From Candidatus Scalindua sp. SCAELEC01 (GTDB lineage Bacteria; Planctomycetota; Brocadiia; Brocadiales; Scalinduaceae), in NCBI GenBank assembly GCA_004282745.1, contig SHMT01000014.1:62001-126000 (forward strand): 64,000 nucleotides of DNA, in the 5' to 3' direction. This document shows positions 46,906 through 56,038 of the stretch, in pieces (the first letter of the stretch is position 1; each line of letters begins with the position of its first letter). The position numbers were made by a program, and so were the translations under genes. Below the pieces are notes generated by a model. It was given only the letters and a program-made list of their open reading frames with translations, was not told the origin of the DNA and searched no databases.

Positions 46906-47265
46906 ATGACCAATCTATCTAAAGAAATAGAAAGACGCATAGATACGAGGCTGGATCTCTCTTTACCAATAACGCTGTTTGTTGAACCCAGGATCGAGTC
47001 AATTTCAAGGGACGTTTGTGCTAATGGGATCTCTTTTGAAGTGGATGAGGGAGCTATTGAATCTTTTTCCCTGGGAAGGACTATTTCGTTTGAAATTGTT
47101 GCAAATATTTCCACTTACCGACTCCCAAACAAAACCGTTACCCTTTCAGGTACAGGAGTCATAGTGAGAAACGCTGTCGTTGATAACCACAAAGACAATA
47201 AAAAGGGGTGTTTTGTAGCGGTAAAGTTCACAAAGAGCCTCAACGTCATGTCTGTCAGTTTGTAA
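46906..47265 (+). CDS. PilZ domain protein
   Basis: A 119-residue single PilZ domain, a c-di-GMP receptor fold. The binding motif RRxxxR is present as ERRIDTRLDL, and the second motif as RDVCANGISFE (D-x-C-x-x-G; the usual Ser is Cys). The remaining strands are intact (VTLSGTGVIVRN, KGCFVAVKFT). It follows dnaA by 65 bases but is unlikely to share its function. The target of its signal is not evident. Confidence 0.8.
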   Translation: MTNLSKEIERRIDTRLDLSLPITLFVEPRIESISRDVCANGISFEVDEGAIESFSLGRTISFEIVANISTYRLPNKTVTLSGTGVIVRNAVVDNHKDNKKGCFVAVKFTKSLNVMSVSL

Positions 47266-47364
47266 ACGGGAGTGAGTGTATGGGATCGCAAGAGATTCTC
47301 ATTGAGAGAGCCATTCTCTTGAAGCTATCACCCGATTCAGCCCCCCTCGTTCATTGCTTAAATA

Positions 47365-47508
47365 GCGTTTGAACGAAAACTACCCATCTACGGCGTTGCT
47401 GAAACAATGACGTAATCCTCACGTACTTGAGTACGCTCCGGTTACGTAATTATTGCGCGCCTTGTACCTGGGCATTTTGGTTCGAACACTGGGTTTTCGT
47501 TCACGCAC
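47365..47508. mobile_element. MITE family B copy
   Basis: Ends GCGTTTGAACGAAAAC and, reversed, GTGCGTGAACGAAAAC, with TA on both sides. More diverged than the other two full family B copies. It lies between the PilZ gene and the acetate-CoA ligase gene, which converge. Confidence 0.85.
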
Positions 47509-47766
47509 TAAATATTTAACGCGGTCTTTCTTTCAAGATTTGATGATTTTATTGATCTGAACTGATCCGTTGACTTAACCAAAGCTACATCGTGCGTACT
47601 CCACACTAACGTTTGTACCGGTGAAAAAAGGACAAATACTGCTTAAACATGAGATACCCGTCATGGTTAATGCCACTCTCCAACCCTCTCCGAACAGATT
47701 CATCCGGGCTAACAACGATTATTCTGTCAGTAACGGGCAAGAATCCAATTTATTTTAACGAAACCG

Positions 47767-49497
47767 TTACTCCTCTTCCAATGTGGACAAGTCACCGGTT
47801 GGCAATCCAAGCTCTCTCGCCTTTAGTACTCTTCTCATTATTTTGCCACTTCTCGTCTTAGGTACACTTTCTATAAACTCGATCTCTCTTGGATATGCAT
47901 GGGCCGCTAACCGATTCTTAACAAACCCCTTTATATCGTCTCTTAAGCTATCTGAGGGTTGATGTCCCTGACCAAGTACGACAAAGGCCTTAATTATTTC
48001 ACCCCTTTCCGTATCAGGTTTTCCGATAACACCCGCTTCAGCGATTGCATCATGTTCAACTAATGCACTTTCAACCTCAAAGGGGCCAACACGGTGCCCC
48101 GCAGTATTGATAACGTCATCGGCCCTTCCCACAAACCAAAAATATCCATCGTCATCCACATACGCGGTATCACCTGTTGCAAACCAATCTGATACCCGAA
48201 AGTATTCATCAAATTTGTCCCTGTTCCCCCAAATTTCCCTCATCATCGATGGCCAACCCCTTTTCAAGGCAAGTAGGCCATGCTGTCCTGGAGGCAACTC
48301 TTTCCCCTTTGCATCAATTATCTTGGCACAAATACCTGGAAATGGTTTTCCCATAGAGCCGGGTTTAACCGGTAAAGAGGGATAATTGGCTATCATAATA
48401 GATCCGGTTTCAGTCTGCCACCAGTTGTCATGGATAGTTAGCCCGTAAACCTCAATCCCCCACTTAATAACTTCGGGATTCAAAGGTTCGCCGACACTGC
48501 AGATATAGCGGAGGCTGCTTAGGTCATAGTTCCGTGCCGCTTTAACGCCAGCTTTCATAAGCATTCTCAATGCTGTTGGCGCAGTATACCACACCGTAAC
48601 TTTCTGTTTTTCTATAATAGAGTACCATTTCTCCGTATCAAACCTTCCGTCATATACAACTTGGGAAACGCCATTCAGCCACGGACCCCAGATACCATAC
48701 ACTGTTCCTGTCACCCAACCGGGGTCTGCCGTACACCAGTACACATCATCCTCTCTTAAATCAAGCACCCACTTAGTTGTTAAATACTGAGAAATCATGT
48801 CATTATGGGCATGAGTAACTCCCTTTGGTTTCCCCGTAGTCCCAGATGTGTAGAGAATGTACAGATAATCTTCCGGGTCAACCCACCTCATCTTGTAAGA
48901 TTCGGAAGCCTTATTCATTTCTGATGCATAACTCACTTCACCCTCTTCAAGGGTGTTGCCTGAATCTACCAGTATGGTGTGTTTCAGCGTAGGCAACTGC
49001 TCCTTGATCTCACAGACTCTCTGATTTAAATCGGGTGTCGTGATAATGGCCTTTGCTTTGCAGTCTAGAAGTCGATCTTTTACCGCCTCTGGACCGAATG
49101 CTGAAAACAGCGGGCCTGCAATTGCTCCCACTTTTGCGAGAGCAATGATGCCAATGTAAAGCTCAGGAATTCTTGGTAAAAACAGGAATACGCGATCTCC
49201 CTTTTCAATGCCGATATTTTTGAGCACATTTGCAAATTTATCGGATTGTCTTTTGATACTTTGAAACGTATACTCCTTTTGTCGTCCATTCTCGTCTTCC
49301 CAAATTAAGGCATTTTTATTTTTTCCATTTGTAGTCGCATGCTTATCAATAGCCTCGTGTGCAATATTTACCTCATTATTCGAGAAACATTCAAAATGGT
49401 CTAGCACGGCTTTCCACTCAAAATCCCTGTATGTCTTGTCGTGATTTATTAATCCCTCTTTAACAGGAGTCTTATAGATAATCTCTTTATATTCCAT
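47767..49497 (-). CDS. Acetate--CoA ligase (AMP-forming) family
   Basis: About 576 residues from an ATG with AGGA nine bases upstream. An ANL-superfamily adenylate-forming enzyme that would activate acetate or another short acid to its CoA ester. Motifs: YILYTSGTTGKPKGVTHAH (P-loop), the acetyl-CoA-synthetase-like DNWWQTETGSIM, FATGDTAYVDDDGYFWFVGR, and the C-terminal PKTRSGKIMRRVL with the lysine that acetylation controls. It is shorter than classical Acs (about 650), closer to the AcsA/medium-chain group. Substrate not certain. Confidence 0.9.
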   Translation of the reverse strand: MEYKEIIYKTPVKEGLINHDKTYRDFEWKAVLDHFECFSNNEVNIAHEAIDKHATTNGKNKNALIWEDENGRQKEYTFQSIKRQSDKFANVLKNIGIEKGDRVFLFLPRIPELYIGIIALAKVGAIAGPLFSAFGPEAVKDRLLDCKAKAIITTPDLNQRVCEIKEQLPTLKHTILVDSGNTLEEGEVSYASEMNKASESYKMRWVDPEDYLYILYTSGTTGKPKGVTHAHNDMISQYLTTKWVLDLREDDVYWCTADPGWVTGTVYGIWGPWLNGVSQVVYDGRFDTEKWYSIIEKQKVTVWYTAPTALRMLMKAGVKAARNYDLSSLRYICSVGEPLNPEVIKWGIEVYGLTIHDNWWQTETGSIMIANYPSLPVKPGSMGKPFPGICAKIIDAKGKELPPGQHGLLALKRGWPSMMREIWGNRDKFDEYFRVSDWFATGDTAYVDDDGYFWFVGRADDVINTAGHRVGPFEVESALVEHDAIAEAGVIGKPDTERGEIIKAFVVLGQGHQPSDSLRDDIKGFVKNRLAAHAYPREIEFIESVPKTRSGKIMRRVLKARELGLPTGDLSTLEEE

Positions 49498-49764
49498 TGG
49501 TTTCAATCCTCATTGGTTTAAATTAATAACTCAAAGTCGCCCATTTATGACTCATTTGATTTAGTCCGCTTTCGTTAAACCTCAAATTTTTCAGTCTAAT
49601 AATAACAATAGCTTACGACAGTAGTCTTTTCAATAAATGGCTAAAATCGGATTAAATCGACAAGGTCATTTATAACAAAGCACAAAATCTATGTCAACAG
49701 TCAACTATTTTTTTGTACAAATCAAAAAACAAAAACTACTACAACCTTTGAGAAAACCGTTGTC

Positions 49765-49793
49765 TTGACAAATTTTTTACATTAGACTACAAA
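49765..49793 (+). promoter_or_regulatory. Probable promoter of the HgdB-like gene
   Basis: TTGACA (49765-49770), 17 bases, then TACAAA (49788-49793). The leader to the gene start is about 55 bases; no ribosome site was seen before the ATG. Confidence 0.55.
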
Positions 49794-49855
49794 AGATATA
49801 GTGAAAAACCGAAGAGTTTTAAAAAATAGATCAACTTTAATTAGCTTTACTAATA

Positions 49856-50902
49856 ATGAATCCCCCTAAATTTGTCGATGTTGGCATGTCATTCCCCCTC
49901 TCATACAATGTTTCAGCTGAGAAGGCAATCGGCATTACGACAACAATACCTATTGAGATAGTTTACGCTGCAGGGTATGTTCCCATAGATTTAAACAATA
50001 TATTTATTTGTAACCGTGATCCCGATGCAATCGTTGACTATGCTGAGTTAAGAAGTCTGCCCAGAAACACTTGCTCATGGATTAAGGGTCTCTACACATC
50101 AACGATAAAAAGTGGGATAAGGCGGATTATTGGCGTCATCCAAGGAGATTGCAGTAATAATCATGCCTTAATAGAGTTTCTTCAGTCGGAAGGCATCGAA
50201 ACAATCCCCTTCTCCTATCCCCACGATAGGGAAAGAGGTTTTCTCAATCATCAATTAGGTCTCTTAGCAGAAAGACTGGGAGTCGATCTTGAAAAGGCTC
50301 ACAAGATGAAGTGTGTCCTGGATAAGGTAAGAAAGACCGTACACGAGATAGACCGTCTAACATGGGAAGATGATAAAGTTACGGGTGAAGAGAATCACAT
50401 CTGGAATGTCTCTACAAGTGATTTAATGGGTGATTACCTATTGTTTAATACAAAAGCTTTGGCCTTTCGAGAAGAGGCGATAAATCGACCCAAGCTCGAT
50501 TATGATATCAGGCTGGGATATATTGGTGTCCCTCCAATATGTTCTGATTTATACTCATTCCTCTCGAAGTTGAGAGTACATGTTGTATTCAATGAGGTCC
50601 AGAGACAGTTTAGTATGCCATACCACACCGATACATTGACCGAACAATATGCTCGTTATACCTACCCATATGATATTTTTTACCAGATTAAAGATATAAA
50701 GAGGGAAATCGGGCAGAGAAAGATTGACGGCATCATTCACTACGTACAAAGCTTTTGTCATAGACAAATTTATGACAGGCTCATTCGTAAGCACATTGAT
50801 ATCCCAATCTTAACGCTCGACTGCGACCGTCCTGGTAAATTGAGCGGTTCCATGAGGACAAGAATCGAGGCATTCACTGAGATGCTTAATAATATAAAAT
50901 AG
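49856..50902 (+). CDS. 2-hydroxyacyl-CoA dehydratase D-component-like (HgdB family) protein
   Basis: A 348-residue protein of the HgdB/BcrBC/FldBC family, which bind a 4Fe-4S cluster. Family traits are TIPIEIVYAAGYVPIDLNNI near the start, RSLPRNTCSWIKGLY, GVIQGDCSN, and a C-terminal VQSFCHRQIYD with LDCDRPGKLSGSMRTRIEAF. Conserved Cys in NTC, GDC and SFC are plausible cluster ligands. Neither a partner subunit nor an ATP-dependent activase (HgdC type) is in the window, so it may be one of the stand-alone members of unknown substrate. A PHP gene and radC follow on the same strand. Confidence 0.85.
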   Translation: MNPPKFVDVGMSFPLSYNVSAEKAIGITTTIPIEIVYAAGYVPIDLNNIFICNRDPDAIVDYAELRSLPRNTCSWIKGLYTSTIKSGIRRIIGVIQGDCSNNHALIEFLQSEGIETIPFSYPHDRERGFLNHQLGLLAERLGVDLEKAHKMKCVLDKVRKTVHEIDRLTWEDDKVTGEENHIWNVSTSDLMGDYLLFNTKALAFREEAINRPKLDYDIRLGYIGVPPICSDLYSFLSKLRVHVVFNEVQRQFSMPYHTDTLTEQYARYTYPYDIFYQIKDIKREIGQRKIDGIIHYVQSFCHRQIYDRLIRKHIDIPILTLDCDRPGKLSGSMRTRIEAFTEMLNNIK

Positions 50903-51010
50903 AGGCAAGAAGACCCCTTCTTCGCAATTTGCTTAAAACATACCCCGTTCATACCGAAAATAACCGTAGTATACCCATAGACACACTTATTCAGAGAAAG
51001 GACTGTTTCA

Positions 51011-52057
51011 TTGTTAATAGACTATAAAGGGGCTTGTCATATTCATACAGACTACTCGGATGGGAAGATTTCAATTCCAGATGTAGTGACCAGTGCACAG
51101 GATGCCGATCTCGATTTCATCATACTGTCAGACCACAATACCCTCTTACCAAAGCAAGATGGCTGGGAGGGGTGGCATGACAATCTTTTAGTCATTATCG
51201 GTGTGGAGGCGTCTCCAAGATATTCAGGCCATTTCCTGGCACTCAATACACAACCCTTATGTGGGAATGGAGACGTTGATTTGAGCAGGTACGAACATAT
51301 GTCTTCACGAGATTGCCTTGACGATGCCCTGGATTATGGTAGCACTACGTACATCGTACATCCTTTGGGTATTAGAAAGAAAAACTTCCTGTTAAATCTT
51401 GGTGGGTGGCACGATTGGGAGCGAAATGGGTTTGCGGGAATTGAAATCTGGTCATATCTGCATGACTGGCTTGAAGACTTAAAAATCTCAAATTTTCTCC
51501 ATTTTTGTAAAAATCCAAACAGGCATATTAAGGGCCCTAATCCAACGTTGTTATCTCTATGGGACCGTTTAGGACAGCAACGGAAGGTAGTCGGTATCTC
51601 AGGGCTTGATGCTCATTTGAGAAAAATACCCTTTGCGAAAAAACCACTCTTTACCTATACAGAACTCTTCAAGACAATCCGGACACATGTCCTCATTGAC
51701 GGAGAATTATCGACATCCGATGAAGCCATTTCCACTATTTGCCAGGCACACAAGGAGGGAAGATGTTACATATCTTTTGATCTCCTTGAAGACGCCACTG
51801 GTTTCACCTTCGTAGCTAACACAGCAAAGAGAACCTACTGTATGGGGCAGGAGTTCTTCACTTCTGGAGAAGAGGTCCACTACCATACCTCAACACCCTA
51901 TCCGGCAACCATAAAACTCCGTAAGGATGGTAAATTATGTGCTGAAAGGGAAGGTTCTACCCTGGAATTTTCAAGCAGGGAAAAAGGTGTCTTCCGGATA
52001 GAAGCCTACATAAACAATAAACCTTGGATATTCTCAAACCCAATTTACGTCAGATAA
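51011..52057 (+). CDS. PHP-domain metal-dependent phosphoesterase
   Basis: A 348-residue protein starting at TTG with AAAGGA upstream. An N-terminal PHP domain carries the metal ligands in CHIHTDYSDGKIS and FIILSDHNTL, with further His in VHPLGIRKK and the Asp-His pair in GISGLDAHLR. The C-terminal ~100 residues look like a beta-sandwich (VHYHTSTPYPATIKLRKDG). PHP proteins of this type hydrolyse phosphoesters; the substrate is unknown. It is about 110 bases after the HgdB-like gene and eight before radC. Confidence 0.88.
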   Translation: MLIDYKGACHIHTDYSDGKISIPDVVTSAQDADLDFIILSDHNTLLPKQDGWEGWHDNLLVIIGVEASPRYSGHFLALNTQPLCGNGDVDLSRYEHMSSRDCLDDALDYGSTTYIVHPLGIRKKNFLLNLGGWHDWERNGFAGIEIWSYLHDWLEDLKISNFLHFCKNPNRHIKGPNPTLLSLWDRLGQQRKVVGISGLDAHLRKIPFAKKPLFTYTELFKTIRTHVLIDGELSTSDEAISTICQAHKEGRCYISFDLLEDATGFTFVANTAKRTYCMGQEFFTSGEEVHYHTSTPYPATIKLRKDGKLCAEREGSTLEFSSREKGVFRIEAYINNKPWIFSNPIYVR

Positions 52058-52064
52058 AGCTACA

Positions 52065-52811
52065 ATGAAAAACAGATCCACAGGGAAGGTCTATGAAGAC
52101 GCAATAAGTAATTGGCCAAAGGATGAGAGACCAAGGGAAAAGTTATTAAAACATGGAGCTCATACTCTTACAAACGCTGAGCTGTTAGCAATAATATTAC
52201 GTGTTGGTATAAAAGGGAAAAGTGCCGTTGCACTAGCGAGACAAATAATTAGGGAGGCAAATGGGCTGAGAGGTCTGGACAAATCAGATCCGAACGATTT
52301 GATTATCGTGAAGGGCCTGAATCAGGCTAAGATTGCGCAGATTAAGGCATCAATTGAGTTGGGAAAAAGGATATTGGAAGAACCAGAAGATTTAAAAGAG
52401 CTCGTATCCTCTTCAAGAAAGGCATACGATTTCCTTCTCCCCAAAATGAGAGATCTAAAAAAAGAGACCTTCAAAGTCATTTTTCTCAACTGCAAAAACC
52501 GGGTCATCGATATTGTCACCGCACACGAAGGTACCGTCACCATGAGCAATGTGTACACAAGAGAGATTATCAATTTGGCAAATAGATTTGGAGCGGCGGC
52601 AATGATGTTTGCCCACAACCACCCATCAGGAGACTCCAAACCGAGCCATGAAGACAAGCAAATCACAGAAGAACTCGTCTTTGCCGGAAGAATTATGAGG
52701 ATAAACGTTTTAGATCACCTCATAATCGGGGATGGGCAATATTTCAGCTTTGCCGATGAAGGCTTGATCAAGTGCTATAACACAAATTTTGATATGAGAA
52801 AATCAAGTTGA
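52065..52811 (+). CDS. radC: RadC/UPF0758 JAMM-domain protein
   Basis: A 248-residue RadC-type protein. Helix-hairpin-helix segments at the front (LLKHGAHTLTNAELLAIILR, DLIIVKGLNQAKIAQIKA) precede a JAMM/MPN+ zinc domain (AHEGTV and the ligand motif AHNHPSGDSKPS). The true function of RadC is unclear despite its name. Its last codons run into a partial family B end: the TGA lies in the string AGTTGAACGAAAACTACCCA, so the original C-terminus may have been changed. Confidence 0.93.
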   Translation: MKNRSTGKVYEDAISNWPKDERPREKLLKHGAHTLTNAELLAIILRVGIKGKSAVALARQIIREANGLRGLDKSDPNDLIIVKGLNQAKIAQIKASIELGKRILEEPEDLKELVSSSRKAYDFLLPKMRDLKKETFKVIFLNCKNRVIDIVTAHEGTVTMSNVYTREIINLANRFGAAAMMFAHNHPSGDSKPSHEDKQITEELVFAGRIMRINVLDHLIIGDGQYFSFADEGLIKCYNTNFDMRKSS

Positions 52812-52937
52812 ACGAAAACTACCCACCTACTCCTGAAAGACGATTCCAAAGTGTCCACCTCCATCTTGTATGTATTTCTCAACAACTTATTAGTTCGCGA
52901 CAAACCGAGAATTGACCCATATTCCAACTTATGCAGT

Positions 52938-53034
52938 GAGGGCCCAGGAAAGAATCACTTGTAGTTCTCTCCTGTCCCCGCCAGAAAGAGTGTCGCCCGC
53001 GATAAAACAACAAGTTATTTTTTCCTGGGCGCTT
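52938..53034. mobile_element. MITE family A short copy
   Basis: About 97 bp: terminal repeats GGGCCCAGGAAAGAATCACT and, reversed, GCGCCCAGGAAAAAATAACT around a short core (GCCAGAAAGAGTGTC) also found in the 8705-8895 copy. An internally deleted form. Confidence 0.78.
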
Positions 53035-53070
53035 AGGGAGAAAATTGACCGCCGTTTTTTTGAACACAAA

Positions 53071-53829
53071 TCAAGGTGTGGTACCAAACACACGCCTATT
53101 GCTTGGATCTGTTATTGACAGATTCATAGTAATAAACTCTTCTCCAATTACTGTAAGCTTTGAATTTAATTCATCCCTAGTTCCTCTTTCAGAATAGAAG
53201 ACATCATATGATAGTCTTGGCTCCCTTGGATGAAGAAAAAAATAACCAACAATCCGCATGTAAACTTCTTTATTCTTCAAATTACTGAATCTTTGATCTT
53301 TACATTCAATTTTGTATTTAATACAACTTTTCCCGTATCTATACTAAAACCGATTTGGTTTTCGGCTTTACCGGAAACCAAATCTTGGTTGCAGTTATGC
53401 TCGCTCAGTTTTATTTCGGATTTTATCCGAAAACCATTATGAGATGAGTATACTATCTATTTTTAAGTCAAATTTTATATTCTCGAAACGTTTTGGATCA
53501 GTATCTTTTTCCTTTTGTTCTCTTACATATTTGAGTAATTTGCTTTGGTCAGAAAGTTTCCTGTTATAAAACAGGTTTTTTGTATAAACAGAAATTACGA
53601 AGGTATGAGTGTCTGAGTCAGGAATTTGTGAAAAGGCAAGTACGTTTCTCTGTGGAGTATGCATATACCAATTATTTCCTGATGGTCGTTTTATATCAAC
53701 TCCGGCAGAGTTAAAGAAAGTATCCTCATCTGTAAGTGGTGTTAGATTGGGAGAAAGTGTCGTACAACCCACGAAAATAACTGATAGAGACAATAGGCAT
53801 ACAAAGATAATGATTAATCGCGTGTTCAT
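53071..53829 (-). pseudogene. Lipoprotein gene interrupted by a family C MITE
   Basis: The front part (130 codons) starts with a signal peptide and lipobox IFVGC. It stops at a TAA inside the MITE after the read-through residues ILIS. Beyond the MITE the same frame continues as RYGKSCIKYKIECKDQ and ends in SNRRVFGTTP. Removing the element but leaving one TA gives KIDSRYGKSC in frame, so the gene was about 215 codons long before insertion. The family is not recognised; it is a putative lipoprotein. The front part may still be made as a truncated protein. Confidence 0.85.
53340..53452. mobile_element. MITE family C short copy inside a lipoprotein gene
   Basis: A 113-bp element with ends TATACTAAAACCGATTTGG and, reversed, TATACTCATCTCATAATGG. 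It is shorter than the other two copies because of an internal deletion. The net insertion, with a TA duplication, is 111 bp, a multiple of three. Confidence 0.87.
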
Positions 53830-53846
53830 GATACCTCTTTAGATTA

Positions 53847-54215
53847 TTATGCAAGCTTCTTTTCTACCTCTTCTAATAATTTTTCCTCGGTCAGTTTAGA
53901 TTTTTCAATGTATACTACGTCTGGATCCATCTCCTTAAGACCCTTGTAATTTTTTTCAGAAAAGGCGCTAATTATTAATACTGGCAAGTCTGCATATTCT
54001 GGCATTCCCTTTAGATACAAGAAAAATGTATCGCCTGTAACCAAATTCAGTTGTATATCAGAAATTATCAAATCAGGTTTTTCCTGTTCCACCTTTTCTA
54101 TAGCTTCATCCCCATCATATACACATATGATATCGTAGCCCTTGTCTTCAAGGATTGCTTTATAAATATCATGAAAGTGTTTTTCATCTTCTATAATCAA
54201 TATTTTTTTAGCCAT
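53847..54215 (-). CDS. Single-domain response regulator (CheY-like receiver)
   Basis: About 122 residues from MAKKILIIEDEKHF; AAAGG lies ten bases before this ATG, better placed than for an ATG three codons earlier. A receiver domain with the acidic pair ED, phospho-acceptor Asp in DLIISDIQ, and the Ser switch in VLIISAF. The late lysine reads EKSKL without the usual following proline. No output domain and no kinase nearby. It could be a substrate for the CheX-like phosphatase, but nothing links them except shared window. Confidence 0.9.
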   Translation of the reverse strand: MAKKILIIEDEKHFHDIYKAILEDKGYDIICVYDGDEAIEKVEQEKPDLIISDIQLNLVTGDTFFLYLKGMPEYADLPVLIISAFSEKNYKGLKEMDPDVVYIEKSKLTEEKLLEEVEKKLA

Positions 54216-54382
54216 TAATCCCATCCTTTATTACAAAAAATACCATCTCAACAGTAACATTCTTACACGCCATTATCATAGTTCTTGACAACCTATCCTC
54301 ATACCTAACACCAACGCAAAAATCACTCTGTTGAGGAACAGGACCCTGGTAATCTGTGTTTTATACCCGTTGCAAATATCTA

Positions 54383-55117
54383 CTATTTGTTTTTTACATA
54401 AATCAACTTAAATCTTCCCTTTAGATTTTCACGTTGTTCAATTTCAAATTTTTTAGTTGATTTAATCAACGGAGTCAACTTTTGGAAACCGTAGTTTCTA
54501 GAATCAAAATTGGGTTGCTTTTTCTGTAGAAGATTCCCAACTTCTCCAAGAAATGCCCAACCATCATCATCTGCCAAATCGGAGATGGTAGACGAAATCA
54601 GTTTAATCACTTTTGGAGTTATTTTATCGACATCCCTTTTTTGTGTGGCCTTGCTCTTAGGGAGTTCAGATTCATTTTCATCAGATTGGTTTTTAAGAAT
54701 TTCAATATATATGAATTTATCACAAGCAACGATAAATGGTTCCGGTGTTTTCTTCTCCCCAATTCCAAATACTTTCATTCCAGCCTCACGAAGCCTTGTT
54801 GCTAGACGCGTAAAATCACTGTCACTGGATACCAGGCAAAAACCATTAACTTTTTCTGAATAGAGAATGTCCATTGCATCAATAATCAGTGCGGAATCTG
54901 TCGCGTTTTTTCCTTTTGTATATCCATATTGTTGAATTGGAGTAATAGCATTTTCCAGAAGGAGATTCTTCCACTTTGATAGATTTGGCTTTGTCCAGTC
55001 TCCGTAAATTCTCTTAATTGTAGGATTGCCATACTTAGCAATTTCTTCCATCATCTCTTTCACATAAGCAGAAGGTATATTATCACCATCTATTAATACT
55101 GCGAGTTTTAAATCCAT
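54383..55117 (-). CDS. NYN-domain (LabA/DUF88-like) protein with C-terminal LOTUS/OST-HTH
   Basis: A 244-residue protein. Residues about 1-140 are a PIN-like NYN nuclease fold with the acidic residues in VLIDGDNIPSAY, NATDSALIIDAMD and LVSSDSDFTRLATRLREAG. Residues about 165-240 resemble an OST-HTH/LOTUS domain (DGWAFLGEVGNLLQKKQPNF, GFQKLTPLIKSTKKFEIEQR), an RNA-binding winged helix. NYN-LOTUS proteins are thought to act on RNA; the target is unknown. A strong hairpin lies behind its start region, between it and the next gene. Confidence 0.9.
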   Translation of the reverse strand: MDLKLAVLIDGDNIPSAYVKEMMEEIAKYGNPTIKRIYGDWTKPNLSKWKNLLLENAITPIQQYGYTKGKNATDSALIIDAMDILYSEKVNGFCLVSSDSDFTRLATRLREAGMKVFGIGEKKTPEPFIVACDKFIYIEILKNQSDENESELPKSKATQKRDVDKITPKVIKLISSTISDLADDDGWAFLGEVGNLLQKKQPNFDSRNYGFQKLTPLIKSTKKFEIEQRENLKGRFKLIYVKNK

Positions 55118-55159
55118 AAAATTTTACCTATTTATTAAAATGTTATTGCTAGCGTCAAT

Positions 55160-55202
55160 GTTCACCGGATTAGACAGCGGAACTGTCTAATTGCGGTGGA
55201 AC
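55160..55202. repeat. Long bulged hairpin between two minus-strand genes
   Basis: ATTAGACAG / CTGTCTAAT form a 9-bp stem with loop CGGAA, extended by GTTCACCG and CGGTGGAAC with bulged bases. No T-tract on either side. It may be a recombination-type site, an RNA structure or an intrinsic processing signal. Confidence 0.6.
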
Positions 55203-55251
55203 TAGTAGGTAGTTGAGTGTAAATAAAATATTGATAAACAGAAACAAAAAA

Positions 55252-55728
55252 TTATTGAGAATTTTCTACAATGACTTTTCCTGGGCATATAAACGAAATT
55301 CCTTGACCATACCGAACACCAAGCATAATGCTCTCAACTATTGGACTACTTATATTTTTTTTTGATTCCCACTTAACAATAAAGTTTGCGCCAATACCAC
55401 CTGTTTTATCTTTTTCTTTAATTGTAAAATGACGAGACTCAAGAGGTTTAAGTGTTATTGGTTTAGGAATATACTCCATAAGTTTCTTTCCATTGGTGTC
55501 AAAGTATGTGGCAGAGAGAAGAGTGAAAGAATTATGCAGATCGGTATTTCTAACACTCAGGATAGCGGAAAGATCCAGAGGACCTTCTTTAGGGCCGCTG
55601 AAAACATTCGAATAAATCGACACATAGACAGTTTGACCAGATGACAGTTTAAGATTATTATCGGCCAAAACGACAGGGCTTATTAGCCAACTCAGCCATA
55701 ACAATGCAATAGATGCTTTTTTAATCAT
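55252..55728 (-). CDS. DUF3124 exported protein
   Basis: A 158-residue protein with a signal peptide (about 1-22, ending VVLA). It matches the DUF3124 pattern: VYVSIYSNVFSG, LSAILSVRNTDLHNSFTLLS, FDTNGKKLMEYI, GGIGANFIVKWESKK and the closing YGQGISF. Function of the family is unknown; a beta-sandwich periplasmic protein is likely. An AAGGAGAATATCAAA site precedes the start. Confidence 0.88.
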   Translation of the reverse strand: MIKKASIALLWLSWLISPVVLADNNLKLSSGQTVYVSIYSNVFSGPKEGPLDLSAILSVRNTDLHNSFTLLSATYFDTNGKKLMEYIPKPITLKPLESRHFTIKEKDKTGGIGANFIVKWESKKNISSPIVESIMLGVRYGQGISFICPGKVIVENSQ

Positions 55729-55740
55729 TTTGATATTCTC

Positions 55741-55815
55741 CTTATTTACTCCCTAACGTCACGCACAAGTAACCACCACCTGAGCGGTGGTTTCAATAAA
55801 TATCAAATCGCTAAT
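55741..55815 (-). repeat. Leader repeat upstream of the DUF3124 gene
   Basis: Shares GCGATTTGATATTTA and GGTGGTGGTTACTTGTGC with the leader of rnk at 57683-57775 (there GCGATTTAATATTTA and GGTGGTGGTTACTTATGC). Here AACCACC/GGTGGTT can form a hairpin. A shared regulatory leader or small repeat of unknown role. Confidence 0.5.
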
Positions 55816-55857
55816 GCATAGATGGTCGATCTTAATGCGCTTATCCAATTCTTGTTA

Positions 55858-55996
55858 TATACTAAAACCGATTTGGTTTTCGATTTTACTGAAGACCAAA
55901 TCTTGGTAAAGGTATCCCCGGACAAAAGGCGCCGAGGACTTTACTCGCTCAGTTTTATCTCGGATTTTATCCGAAAACCATTATGAGATGAGTATA
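55858..55996. mobile_element. MITE family C copy
   Basis: A 139-bp element with ends TATACTAAAACCGATTTGG and, reversed, TATACTCATCTCATAATGG. The interior matches the copy at 30428-30559. Forty-two bases away lies a family B element. Confidence 0.87.
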
Positions 55997-56038
55997 TTAA
56001 CCATGGACTTTGAAAAACTCACTCCCGGCCTTTCAATA

